A program made the translations under genes and the position numbers. Below the pieces are notes generated by a model. It was not told the origin of the DNA, searched no databases, and saw only the letters and a list, made by a program, of their open reading frames with translations. 64,000 bases of DNA from the NCBI RefSeq assembly GCF_904849725.1, contig NC_058522.1, forward strand, positions 436,695,529 through 436,759,528, written 5' to 3'. Shown piece by piece: positions 47,396 to 58,460 of the stretch; position 1 is the stretch's first letter; every line of letters starts with the position of its first letter. The stretch is from Hordeum vulgare subsp. vulgare. Lineage: Eukaryota; Streptophyta; Magnoliopsida; Poales; Poaceae.

Positions 47396-50300
47396 TTACA
47401 TTGTAATAAATCTAACACCCATACAGTTCTGGTGTCGATCATGTTTTGGCCGTGGAAGAGGTTTAGTCAGCGGGTCTGCTACATTCAGATCCGTGTGCAC
47501 TTTGCATATATTTATGTCCTCTTCCTCGACGTAGTCGCGGATGAGGTTGAAGCGTCGTTTGATGTGTCTGGTCTTCTTGTGAAACCGTGGTTCCTTTGCT
47601 AAGGCAATGGCACCCGTGTTGTCACAGAACAAGGTTATTGGATCCAGTGCACTTGGCACCACTCCAAGATCCGTCATGAACTGCTTCATCCAGACACCCT
47701 CCTTAGCCGCCTCCGAGGCAGCCATGTACTCCGCTTCACATGTAGAATCTGCTATGACGCTTTGCTTGGAACTGCACCAGCTTACTGCACCCTCATTAAG
47801 AATAAATACGTATCCGGTTTGCGACTTAGAGTCGTCCGGGTCTGTGTCAAAGCTTGCATCGACGTAACCTTTTACGGCGAGCTCTTCGTCACCTCCATAC
47901 ACGAGAAACATCTCCTTAGTCCTTTTCAGATACTTCAGGATATTCTTGACCGCTGTCCAGTGATCCACTCCTGGATTACTCTGGAACCTACCTGCCATAC
48001 TTATGGCCAGGCTAACATCCGGTCTAGTGCACAACATCGCATACATGATAGAACTATGGCTGAAGCATAGGGGACGGAGCGCATATGCTCTCTATCTTCA
48101 TCAGTTGCTGGGCACTGAGTCTTACTCAATCTCGTACCTTGTAAAACTGGCAAGAACCCTTTCTTGGACTGTTCCATTTTGAACCTCTTCAAAACTTTAC
48201 CAAGGTATGTGCTTTGTGAAAGTCTTATCAGGCGTTTTGATCTATCCCTATAGATCTTAATGCCTAGAATGTAAGCAGCTTCTCCTAGGTCCTTCATAGA
48301 GAAACTTTTATTCAAGTAACCTTTTATGCTCTCCAAAAGCTCTAGGTTGTTTCCAATCAGTAATATGTCATCCACATATAATATTAGAAACGCCACAGAG
48401 CTCCCACTCACTTTCTTGTAAATACAAGATTCTCCAACCACTTGTATAAACCCAAATGCCTTGATCACCTCATCAAAGCGTTTGTTCCAACTCCGAGATG
48501 CTTGCACCAGTCCATAAATGGATCGCTGGAGCTTGCACACCTTGTTAGCATTTTTAGGATCGACAAAACCTTAGGGTTGCATCATATACAACTCTTCCTT
48601 AAGGAAACCGTTAAGGAACGCCGTTTTGACATCCATCTGCCTAATTTCATAATCGAAAAATGCAGCTATTGCTAACATGATTCTGACTGACTTAAGCATC
48701 GCCACGGGTGAGAAAGTCTCATCGTAGTCAATTCCTGGAACTTGTGAAAAACCCTTTGCCACAAGTCGAGCTTTATAAACGGTCACATTACCGTCAGCGT
48801 CCGTCTTCTTCTTAAAGATCCATTTATTCTGAATAGGCTTGCGGCCCTCAGGTAGTATCTCCAAAGTCCACACTTTGTTCTCATACATGAATCCTATCTC
48901 GGATTTCATGGCTTCTAGCCATTTGTTGGAATCTGGGCCCACCATTGCTTCTTCATAATTTGCAGGTTCATTGTTGTCCAACAACATGATTGATAAGACG
49001 GGATTACCGTACCACTCTGGAGCAGCGCGTGATCTCGTCGACCTGCGTGGTTCAACAGAAACTTGAACTGGAGTTTCATGATCATCATCATTAACTTCCT
49101 CCTCAACCGGCGTCGCAACGACAGAGGTTTCCCCTTGCCCTGCGCCACCATCCAGAGGGATGAGAGGTTCGACAACCTCGTCAAGTTCTATCTTCCTCCC
49201 ACTCAATTCTCTCGAGAGAAACTCCTTCTCGAGAAAAGTTCCGTTCTTAGCAACAAACACTTTGCCCTCGGATTTGAGATAGAAGGTGTACCCAACTGTC
49301 TCTTTTGGGTAACCTATGAAGACGCATTTTTCCGCTTTGGGTTCCAGCTTTTCAGGCTGAAGCTTTTTGACATAAGCATCACATCCCCAAACTTTAAGAA
49401 ACGACAACTTTGGCCTTTTGCCATACCACAGTTCGTATGGTGTCGTCTCAGCGGATTTTGATGGTGCCCTATTTAAAGTGAATGCAGCTGTTTCTAATGC
49501 ATAACCCCAAAATGATAACGACAAATCAATAAGAGACATCATAGATCGCACCATCTCTAACAAAGTACGATTACGACGTTCGGACACACCATTACGCTAT
49601 GGTGTTCCAGGCGGTGTTAACTGTGAAACAATTCCACATTGTCTTAAGTGAGCACCAAACTCGAAACTCAGATATTCACCCCCACGATCAGACCGTAGGA
49701 ACTTGATCTTCTTGTTACGATGATTTTCCACTTCACTCTGAAATTGCTTGAACTTTTCAAATGTTTCAGACTTGTGCTTCATCAAGTAGACATAACCATA
49801 TCTACTTAAATCGTCAGTGAAGGTGAGAAAATAACGATATCCGCCGCGTGCCTCCACGCTCATTGGACCGCACACATCGGTATGTATGATTTCCAATAAG
49901 TCACTTGCACGCTCCATTGTTCCGGAGAACGGAGTCTTAGTCATCTTGCCCATGAGGCATGGTTCGCACGTGTCAAGTGAATCAAAGTCAAGTGACTCCA
50001 AAAGTCCATCAGCATGGAGTTTCTTCATGCGCTTTACACCAATATGACCCAAGCGGCAGTGCCACAAAAATATGGCGCTATCATTGTTTACTCTAACTCT
50101 TTTGGTCTCAATGTTATGTATATGTGTATCGTTATCAAGATTCAATATGAACAATCCTCTCACATTCGATGCATGACCATAAAAGATGTTACTCATAGAA
50201 ATAGAACAACCATTATTCTCTGACTTAAAGGAGTAACCGTCTCGCAATAAACAAGATCCAGATATAATGTTCATGCTCAACGCAGGCACTAAATAACAAT

Positions 50301-51375
50301 GATTTAAGTTCATCACTAATCCCGACGGTAGCTGAAGTGACACTGTGCCGACGGCGATTGCATCAACCTTGGAACCATTTCCTACGCGCATCGTTACTTC
50401 ATCTTTCGCCAGCCTTCGTCTATTCCGCAGTTCCTGTTTCGAGTTGCAAATATGAGCAACAGAACCGGTATCGAATACCCAGGCACTACTACGAGAGCCG
50501 GTTAAGTACACATCAATAACATGTATATCAAATATACCTGATTTTTCTTTGCCCGCCTTCTTATCTGCCAGATACTTGGGGCAATTGCGCTTCCAGTGAC
50601 CCATACCCTTGCAATAGAAGCACTCCATTTCAGGCTTAGGTCCAGCCTTGGGTTTCTTCGGCGGATTGGCAACAGGCTTGCCGCTCTTCTTCGAATTGCC
50701 CTTCTTGCCTTTGCCGTTTCTCTTGAAGCTAGTGGTCTTATTCACCATCAACACTTGATGCTCTTTACGGAGTTCAGACTCTGCGACTTTCAACATCGCA
50801 AACAACTCGCCGGGAGACTTGTTCATCCCTTGCATGTTGTAGTTCAACACAAAGCCTTTGTAGCTTGGCGGCAGTTATTGAAGGATTCTGTCAGTGATAG
50901 CTTCTTGCGGGAGTTCAATCCCCAGCTCAGCTAGACGGTTTGAGTACCCAGACATTTTGAGCACATGTTCACTGACAGACGAGTTTTCCTCCATTTTGCA
51001 AGCATAGAATTTATCGGAGGTCTCATACCTCTCGATCCGGGCGTTCTTCTGAAAGATAAACTCCAACTCCTGGAACATCTCAAATGCTCAATGACGCTCA
51101 AAGCGACGTTGAAGTCCCGGTTCTAAGCCATACAAGACTGCACATTGAACTATTGAGTAGTCCTCCTTACGTGCTAACCAAGCGTTCTTAACATCCTGAT
51201 CAGCCGTAGCGGGTGGTTCATCTCCTAGCGCAGCATTAAGGACATAATCCTTCTTTCCAGCTTGTAAGATTAGCTTAAGATTACGAGCCCAGTCTACAAA
51301 GTTGCTTCCATCATCTTTCAACTTAGCTTTCTCTAGGAACGTATTAAAATTCAGGATGACTGTCGCGTGAGCCAT
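47396..51375 (-). pseudogene. Copia gag-pol polyprotein of the Angela/BARE-like element, disabled
   Basis: The frame begins at ATG 51375 (MAHATVILNF) and ends at 47396. Gag has an intact CCHC knuckle near 50605-50650. Protease DTG is at 50464-50472. The integrase keeps its HTD (49871-49882 region), and the reverse transcriptase keeps YVDD at 48367-48378. RNase H lies at about 47500-47800. In-frame stops are at 51088 (TGA), 50875 (TAA), 49597 (TAG) and 48571 (TAA), with a frameshift near 48045. At 49597 the family has Gln in PPGTPQRNG, so that stop is a C-to-T change of CAG. Catalytic residues are otherwise preserved, in keeping with a recent loss. Confidence 0.95.
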
Positions 51376-52612
51376 GATCTACAACACAAATATATATTCA
51401 AAGTGGACTTAGACTATGTTCAAGATAATTAGAGTTCAACTTAATCAAATTATATGCTAAACTCCCACTCAAAAAGTACATCTCTCTAGTCATTTGAGTG
51501 GTTCATGATCCACTTACACTATCCCAAGTCCGATCATCACGTGAGTTGAGTATAGTTTCAGTGGTAAGCATCCCTATGCTAATCATATCAACTATATGAT
51601 TCATGATCGACCTTTCGGTCTCATGTGTTCCGAGGTCATGTCTGCACATGCTAGGCTCGTCAAGCTTATCCCGAGTGTTCCGCGTGCGCAACTGTTTTGC
51701 ACCCGTTGTATGTGAACGTTGAGTCTATCACACCCGATCATCACGTGGTGTCTCGAAACGACGAACTGTAGCAACGGTGCACAGTCGGGGAGAACACAAT
51801 TTCGTCTTGATATTTTAGTGAGAGATCACCTCATAATGCTACCGTCGTTCTAAGCAAAATAAGGTGCATAAAAGGATTAACATCACATGCAATTCATAAG
51901 TGACATGATATGGCCATCATCACGTGCTTCTTGATCTCCATCACCAAAGCACCGGCACAATCTTCTTGTCACCGGCGCCACACCATGATCATCCATCAAC
52001 GTGTTGCCATCGGGGTTGTCGTGCTACTTATGCTATTACTACTAAAGCTACATCCTAGCAAAATAGTAAACGCATCTGCAAGCACAAACGTTAGTATAAA
52101 GACAACCCTATGGCTCCTGCCGGTTGCCGTACCATCGACGTGCAAGTCGATATTTCTATTACAACATGATCATCTCATACATCCAGTATATCACATCACA
52201 TCGTTGGCCATATCACATCACAATCATACCCTGCAAAAACAAGTTAGACGTCCTCTAATTTTGTTGTTGCATGTTTTACGTGGTGACCAAAGGTATCTAG
52301 TAGGATCGCATCTTACTTACGCAAACACCACAACGGAGATATATGAGTTGCTATTTAACCTCATCCAAGGACCTCCTCGGTCAAATCCGATTCAACTAAA
52401 GTTGGAGAAACCGACACTTGCCAGTCATCTTTGAGCAAAGGGGGTTACTCGTAACGATGAAACCAGTCTCTCGTAAGCGTACGAGTAACGTCGGTCCAAG
52501 CCGCTTCAATCCAACAATACCGCGGAATCAAGAAAAGACTAAGGAGGGCAGCAAAACGCACATCACCGCCCACAAAAACTTTTGTGTTCTACTCGAGAAG
52601 ACATCTACACAT

Positions 52613-52633
52613 GAACCTAGCTCATGATGCCAC
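52613..52633 (-). other. Primer binding site of the Angela/BARE-like element
   Basis: The minus strand reads TGGCATCATGAGCTAGG right after the LTR end, complementary to the initiator methionine tRNA. Confidence 0.9.
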
Positions 52634-54462
52634 TGTTGGGGAACGTCGCATGGGAAACAAAAATTTTCCTACGCGCACGAAGACCTATCATGGTGATGTC
52701 CATCTACGAGAGGGGATGAGTGATCTATGTACCCTTGTAGACCGTACAGCAGAAGCGTTAGAGAACGCGGTTGATGTAGTGGAACGTCCTCACGTCCCTC
52801 GATCCGCCCCGCGAACAATCCCGCGATCAGTCCCACGATCTAGTACCGAACGGACGGCACCTCTGCGTTCAGCACACGTACAGCTCGACGATGATCTCGG
52901 CCTTCTTGATCCAGCAAGAGAGACGGAGAGGTAGAAGAGTTCTCCGAAAGCGTGACGACGCTCCGGAGGTTGGTGATGACCTTGTCTCAGCAGAGCTCCG
53001 CCCGAGCTCCGCAGAAACGCGATCTAGAGGAAAAACCGTGGAGGTATGTGGTCGGGTTGCCGTGGAAAAGTCGTCTCAAATCAGCCCTAAAACCTCCGTA
53101 TATAGAGGTGGGAGGGGGGGGGCCTTGCCTTGGGGCTCAAGGAGCCCCAAGGGGGTCGGCCGAGTCCGAGGGGGAGGACTCTCCCCCCCAAACCGAGTTG
53201 GACTAGGTTTGGTGGGAGGGAGTCCCCCTTCCTTCCCACCTCCTCCTTTTTTTTCTTTCACTCTTGATTTTCTTCTCCTTGGCGCATAGGGCACTTCTGG
53301 GCTGTCCCACCAGACCACTAAGGGCTGGTGTGTCTCCCCCAAGGCCTATGGGCTTCCCCGGGGTGGGTTGCCCACCCCCCCCCCCCCCGGTGAACTCCCG
53401 GAACCCATTCGTCATTCCCGGTACATTCCCGGTAACTCCGAAAATCTTCCGATAATCAAATGAGGTCATCCTATATATCAATCTTCGTTTCCGGACCATT
53501 CCGGAAACCCTCGTGACGTCCGTGATCTCATCCGGGACTCCAAACAACATTCGGTAACCAACCATATAACTCAAATACACATAAAACAACGTTGAACCTT
53601 AAGTGTGCAGACCCTGCGGGTTCGAGAACTATGTAGACATGACCCGAGAGACTCCTCGGTCAATATCCAACAGCGGGACCTGGATGCCCATATTGGATCC
53701 TACATATTCTACGAAGATCTTATCGTTTGAACCTTAGTGCCAAGGATTCATATAATCCCGTATGTCATTCCCTTTGTCCTTCGGTATGTTACTTGCCCGA
53801 GATTCGATCGTCAGTATCCGCATACCTATTTCAATCTCGTTTACTGGCAAGTCTCTTTACTCGTTCCGTAATACAAGATCCCGCAACTTACACTAAGTTA
53901 CATTGCTTGCAAGGCTTGTGTGTGATGTTGTATTACCGAGTGGGCCCCGAGATACCTCTCCGTCACACGGAGTGACAAACCCAGTCTTGATCCATACTAA
54001 CTCAACTAACACCTTCGGAGATACCTGTAGAGCATCTTTATAGTCACCCAGTTACGTTGCGACGTTTGATACACACAAAGCATTCCTCCGGTGTCAGTGA
54101 GTTATATGATCTCATGGTCATAGGAATAAACACTTGACACGCAGAAAACAGTAGCAACAAAATGACACGATCAACATGCTACGTCTATTAGTTTGGGTCT
54201 AGTCCATCACGTGATTCTCCCAATGACGTGATCCAGTTATCAAGCAACAACACCTTGTTCATAATCAGAAGACACTGACTATCATCAATCAACTGGCTAG
54301 CCAACTAGAGGCATGCTAGGGATGGTGTTTTGTCTATGTATCCACACATGTAAATGAGTCTTCATTCAATACAATTATAGCATGGATAATAAACTATTAT
54401 CTTGATACAGGAATTATAATAATAACTATATTTATTATTGCCTCTAGGGCATAATTCTAACA
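52634..54462 (-). repeat. 5' LTR of the Angela/BARE-like element (1829 bp)
   Basis: Partner of 45523-47343 and nearly identical to it. A TATA-like motif (CTATATAC on the minus strand, 53098-53105) marks the promoter. Confidence 0.96.
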
Positions 54463-54894
54463 GTAATACCTCATCCAAGGGTGACCAAAAAAATGAACAT
54501 AGGAAGCCATACAAGGGCAACCACAGCAGCTGAAGAAGGACAAGGGTCTAGAAGTGCTGGAAGGGGGACAGGAAGGAAAAGACAAAGAGATGCAGGGAGA
54601 GGAAGAGAAGGCAAAAGTGTAGATGCAGGTGCTGGGACAACATCAGGAAGAGGAGGCACAAATGTTCATGCTTGGAGAGTAAAAGGAGTAAGAAATGTAG
54701 GGAGAGACAGAGGAGGAATAATTCCAGATGGTGTTGTAGGGACTGGAAGAAAAAATCCAAGTGGTGGGAGAGGAAGCATTCCACGGGAGAGGGCATACTG
54801 GCTCCTATTTGGAGAAGACTTGAGTAGCCAAATTGCCGACCTAAATGCTCCTCCTGAAGATTGTTTCCTATCACAGGATGCAGCTGATCCCTGA

Positions 54895-55270
54895 TACCTG
54901 ATGAATGTAGTTAACTAGATTTACTATGTTTATTAGAAATTCAACTAAAAGTTGAGTTAACTTATTGAATCTGTCAAAAAATCAGTAAACTGCCTTCATT
55001 CTGTTAACTAAATTTATTAAGTTAACTACATTCATTAAATTAACTTGATGAATTCATTTAACTTGATTAAATTCAGTTAACTTCATAAATTTAGTTAACA
55101 ATGACACAAATTCAGTTGATAGTCAAATTCGGTTAACAATGACACAAATTCAATTGACAATCAAATTTAGTTGGCACAAATCTAGTTGACAGACCAGCAT
55201 AATGCACTTGAGTACAAAAATTGCATAAATTCATCTAATTAAGAGCTACAAATGATGAAACACCATTCAA
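54895..55270. repeat. Spacer rich in AAATTCAGTTAACT phrases
   Basis: Between the two convergent frames, variants of (A)ATTCAGTTAACT and its complement recur more than ten times in 300 bases. The same phrases fill 55910-56110 inside the intron of the next gene. This links both genes to one mobile unit. Confidence 0.75.
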
Positions 55271-56290
55271 TCACTTAAATTCATCAAGGAATTCCTTAAG
55301 CTTCCTTATCCTGTCCTTTGTTTCCTCCTTATGTTTGAACATATCTCCAATCATGTACTCCAACTTCTTCTTGTCCATCTTCAACTCATCCCTCCGTAAC
55401 ACCAAATTGTCCCTGTCTTCAAGGAGGTTCTTCTTCTCTTGCATTAAGGTGCCCCTATCCTCCTTCATTGGGTCCCTATCTTTCTCTGCCTTGGCCCTCA
55501 ACACCTGATGGATGTTTGTGGCAGATTTGTCACATAGACTCTTCTTCTCTAGCTCTTGCTTTAGGTCACTAAGAGCAATTTGTGTGTTGCCTAGTTGGGC
55601 CAATGTATGCTCTTTGTCACCAACCATATTAGCAAAATCAAGCTTAAAAACCCCCAACTCTTTCTCCATCCTTTCCTTCTCTCTCAGGATCCTAAAGTTT
55701 TCTTCATCATTAACTACATTCTGCCTCAACCTAAGACAATTCTCATCATCAAACATGCCCCAGATCCTAGCTAAACTCATATTCAAAAGGGCGGGCAACT
55801 CAGGGTCAATCCACTGCACAAAGGGGCGTTTAGGTCCTTCCTAGCAATTCAGACAAAATAAAATTAGGATGTTCACAAGGAACAAAATTGAGTACATTAC
55901 AACAACTAAGCAAATTCAGTTAACTACATAAAAAAATTTAGTTAACTGCATTTCTTCAGTTAACTACATGAACAAATTCAGTTAACTGCATTTCTTAAGT
56001 TAACAACATGGTAAAATTCAGTTAATTGCATTTCTTAAGTTAACAACATGGTAAAATTTAGTTAACTTTGTACTATAAACAAGGATCAGATAAAAACAAC
56101 TAAAGTTAACACATCAAAAACTGAAACCCCTTGGGGTTACTAAATTTATTCAGTTCACTCAAAAAGAACTAACCTTTTGTGAACAACCTAAGAATCTCCT
56201 GCCACTATCCATTGATTCAGATGTCACAAAATTCTCACACACAACAAGGTGTTCAAATCTAGCATGTAGATCTGTAGCCAACCCTCTTCA
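55271..56290 (-). CDS. GRF-type zinc finger plus coiled-coil protein, 228 aa, two exons
   Basis: Exon 1 is 56290-56174 and exon 2 is 55840-55271. The 333-bp intron (GTTAGT...CTAG) is in phase 0. Residues 10-52 match the GRF zinc finger layout: EHLVVC, then SGRRFLGCSQ at the end of exon 1, and PFVQWIDPE at the start of exon 2. GRF domains bind single-stranded DNA in topoisomerase 3 and APE2-like proteins. Here the first Cys appears as Phe (ARFEH) and the last Cys is missing, so zinc binding is doubtful. Residues about 70-225 are a charged coiled coil without Pro. The start at 56290 follows an in-frame stop. Similar GRF/coiled-coil genes are common in Triticeae repeats, and this one is convergent with the broken frame to its left. 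Confidence 0.7.
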
Positions 56291-56987
56291 TTCCGAGCAA
56301 AAAATGGTGGCAGGTGGCTAGATTGGCTCAGTACAAATCCCAAGCTTGACAAACCCTAGTTGCACGAGGTTGATGCAAACCTGTATGGTGCCAGACTCCC
56401 CATCCGACGAGGAGCTGGAAATGTCGTTCTAGGAAGGCATGCCGGCGAGTTGGACGTCGACGACGACCTGGCGGTGGCGAAGAAAAGAGTAGCAGAGAAG
56501 GGAGTACGTGAGGGATAGGTGCGAGTACGCGAGGGTGAGAGACAGAGACGGTTTGCAAATTTTACAACAGCCAGATTTGAGTAAACGGCAAGGTGGGAAA
56601 TGCAGAAACGTCATTCTCACGCTGGCCCCATTTGGCAACTCTTGATTGGCTTAGTACTAAACTTGCACCTTCTATGCAAGTTCTAGGAGCAGTCAATTTA
56701 CTTTTACAAATTTTAGGACTAAACCATCACATATCGTACAAGTTCTAGGACATGCGGTGCTACTACCTCATCTTCTAAACCTATTGCAATTCAAATCTTG
56801 GCTAAGGACTTGGGCAACAGTAGTGTTTTGACATAAAGTAAAGTTTTACATTGAAGGAATTATTAAAATTTAAAATTTTAAGAAAAAGGAAATGAACTGG
56901 AATAAAACAACGGCAAAAATAGAAAAACGAGATTGAGCAACAAAGAGGGAAAACCGGTCCACTCGCCCTAACCGGAGAGGTCCGACA
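56291..56987. other. Upstream region of the GRF gene and right end of the Mutator-like unit
   Basis: 56300-56560 would hold the promoter of the GRF gene. Its + strand also has a short frame beginning VPDSPSDEELEMSF that stops after 15 codons. 56640-56756 has TGCAAGTTCTAGGA-type repeats that look like a transposon end. 56760-56987 is AT-rich and unrecognised up to the border of the duplicated segment. Confidence 0.45.
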
Positions 56988-58347
56988 CGGAGGCCTTCTC
57001 GGTGCCATCTCATGGGCCAGACCAACATGGAACGCCGTCTCTCTCTCTCCGGGGCGTACGCGGTCGCCTTTCGCGCCATCCACCGGAGCCAACTCGCCGC
57101 GCTTCGATTCAAAAACACCGATGACGTCGAACACTGCTTTGCAGAGGGATCGATGCGGTCACAGCCGGACCCACGCACCCGTCAGCAGCGTGCGGGGCAT
57201 AGCTGGCGCCCGTCGCGGCCACAGCAACGGCAGGAATAGGTAGCCTTCCCTCGTCCCCTCCACAGCTGGACCGGCACGCGCGCCGTCCGTCATCCCGGGT
57301 CCCCGCGGCGTTCGCGGACAGGCTCGCTTCCCATCCCTCGCCTCCCCCCTGCCTTCGCTTCTTCTTTCCCTTTTTGACCGGGACCCAATCTGTTTTCTGT
57401 CAATCTCTTGGTTAATGCTGCCTCACATTCACATACATGAACAACGGCAGCCTGAAAGACATGAACTAAAATTGATACCACTGTATGTCGTGATATTGGA
57501 TCATTTGCATAACTATAATGAATTGAAATCAGGGCTCACACTTATCTGTTTTGGTGCGACCCAATCCACAAGAGAGTTCAGCGATGTGTATAATCCTGCA
57601 CCGCATGTTCCACTTGGGCTCCTTCCGGTCTGCAACGGCGATCAAAATATTACGTAGTACAGTCTTGCTGAATAAACCAAAAAAGATAAATCTTTCAGCA
57701 TTACGAGTTGATTTTTCTCAAGTATTAGTGTGATCAGTGAATGCGGCATGCATATCAAGTTATAGAATTTTTCAATGTAACTTTCAAAATGATAAGCACA
57801 TTGCCATCCTCGTGAGGAAAAATGGTACTATGGTGCACATAAAAAAATAAAAATGGTAAAAATGGGACAATCGAAAACAAAAGGAATGAATCATGGCGGT
57901 ATTCAACTAAGACAACAAAAATAATTGATTTTTGAACCTCGCAGTCTACGACGGTGGTGGGAAGGGGAATCTTGGTGCCTCGGAGCAGGCTAGTAGTTTA
58001 GGTTCCATTTTTTAGTCCTTGTAGGTGTAGTGTTGGGGCGAACGACGACGCTTCTTCGAACTCGTCTTTTGGACTTCGACCCTCCTTAAGTTTGTTCGTC
58101 TAAGTGGGATCGATGGAGCTTCAACATAGATTCATGTCGTCTCGTTAAGGTGGCGTGGTTAGGGTCTCTCAGCGTGCGTGTCCGATGACGAGATTTGATG
58201 ACATGCGCTTCAAACCGATTGAAGGGTTCAACAGCGATGATTCTATCTCTAGGTTGCTCGTCCTTAGGGGCACACACAAGAATACCTCTCGACTGTCGTT
58301 GATAAGATCATGTTGGCTCCGGTAGGGAAGTGGCAAAAATGGCACGT
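56988..58347. repeat. Duplicated 1.36-kb segment, copy B
   Basis: Direct repeat of 12004-13361, about 45 kb away. It is two bases longer because of one extra CT in a CT run. Homology ends at CACGT on the right. The sequence beyond (58348-58450) reads on as a likely LINE 3' tail, so copy B may be the longer original. Confidence 0.9.
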
Positions 58348-58460
58348 TGATGGCTCGTTTTGGTGACAATAGTGGTTGTTCGGTGGTTCGGTAACCTCGA
58401 TATAATTTTTATTAGGTTTGTGGTGCTTTGTACTTCTCGTAAACTTCTACAGTAAATCTG
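58348..58460 (+). mobile_element. Possible LINE 3' end
   Basis: Sequence such as GGCTCGTTTTGGTGACAATA and CGATATAATTTTTATTAGG is typical of the ends of grass LINEs. The last 350 bases of the duplicated segment would belong to the same LINE. There is no reverse transcriptase, so the call is weak. Confidence 0.35.

Larger units (their letters stand above)
45523..54462 (-). mobile_element. Complete Copia element of the Angela/WIS/BARE-1 group (8940 bp)
   Basis: LTRs 45523-47343 and 52634-54462 flank a 5.3-kb interior. GTAAT is duplicated exactly at 45518-45522 and 54463-54467. The LTR start (TGTTGGAATTCTGCCC / TGTTAGAATTATGCCC) and end (CGTTCCCCAACA) are those of BARE-1/Angela. On the minus strand the primer site TGGCATCATGAGCTAGG follows the 5' LTR, and the polypurine tract lies at 47344-47356. 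LTR differences are few, mostly single bases and lengths of C/G runs, so the insertion is fairly recent. The polyprotein frame has four stops and one frameshift. Confidence 0.97.
45428..54894 (+). pseudogene. Basic Gly/Arg-rich protein frame split by the Copia insertion
   Basis: Part one is 45428-45522 and part two 54468-54894. Removing the Copia element with one copy of GTAAT joins them in one frame of 173 codons. The first part reads on from further upstream (frame open to 45419), so the true start is probably lost. The middle is a long Gly/Arg/Lys-rich tract (residues about 55-130). The end is IPRERAYWLLFGED and an acidic tail. It may be the C-terminal tail of a Mutator-like transposase, which often ends in such basic low-complexity sequence. 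I cannot name a domain. It cannot be read now because of the 8.9-kb insert. Confidence 0.6.
45419..56760. mobile_element. Probable Mutator-like element with two convergent genes, interrupted
   Basis: Leaving out the Copia insert, this block is about 2.4 kb. It holds a + strand frame, a spacer dense in GTTAACT phrases, and a convergent minus-strand gene whose intron has the same GTTAACT phrases. The right edge near 56650-56756 has repeated TGCAAGTTCTAGGA-type sentences, as in terminal repeats of grass Mutator-like elements. The left end was removed by the Gypsy LTR at 45418. Two convergent genes recall mudrA/mudrB of maize MuDR, but no transposase core is present, so the class is an inference. 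Confidence 0.45.

Noticed and set aside
56402..56440. Plus-strand peptide start VPDSPSDEELEMSF
   Set aside because: It looks like an acidic protein start but meets a stop after 15 codons and has no splice-compatible continuation that I can see.
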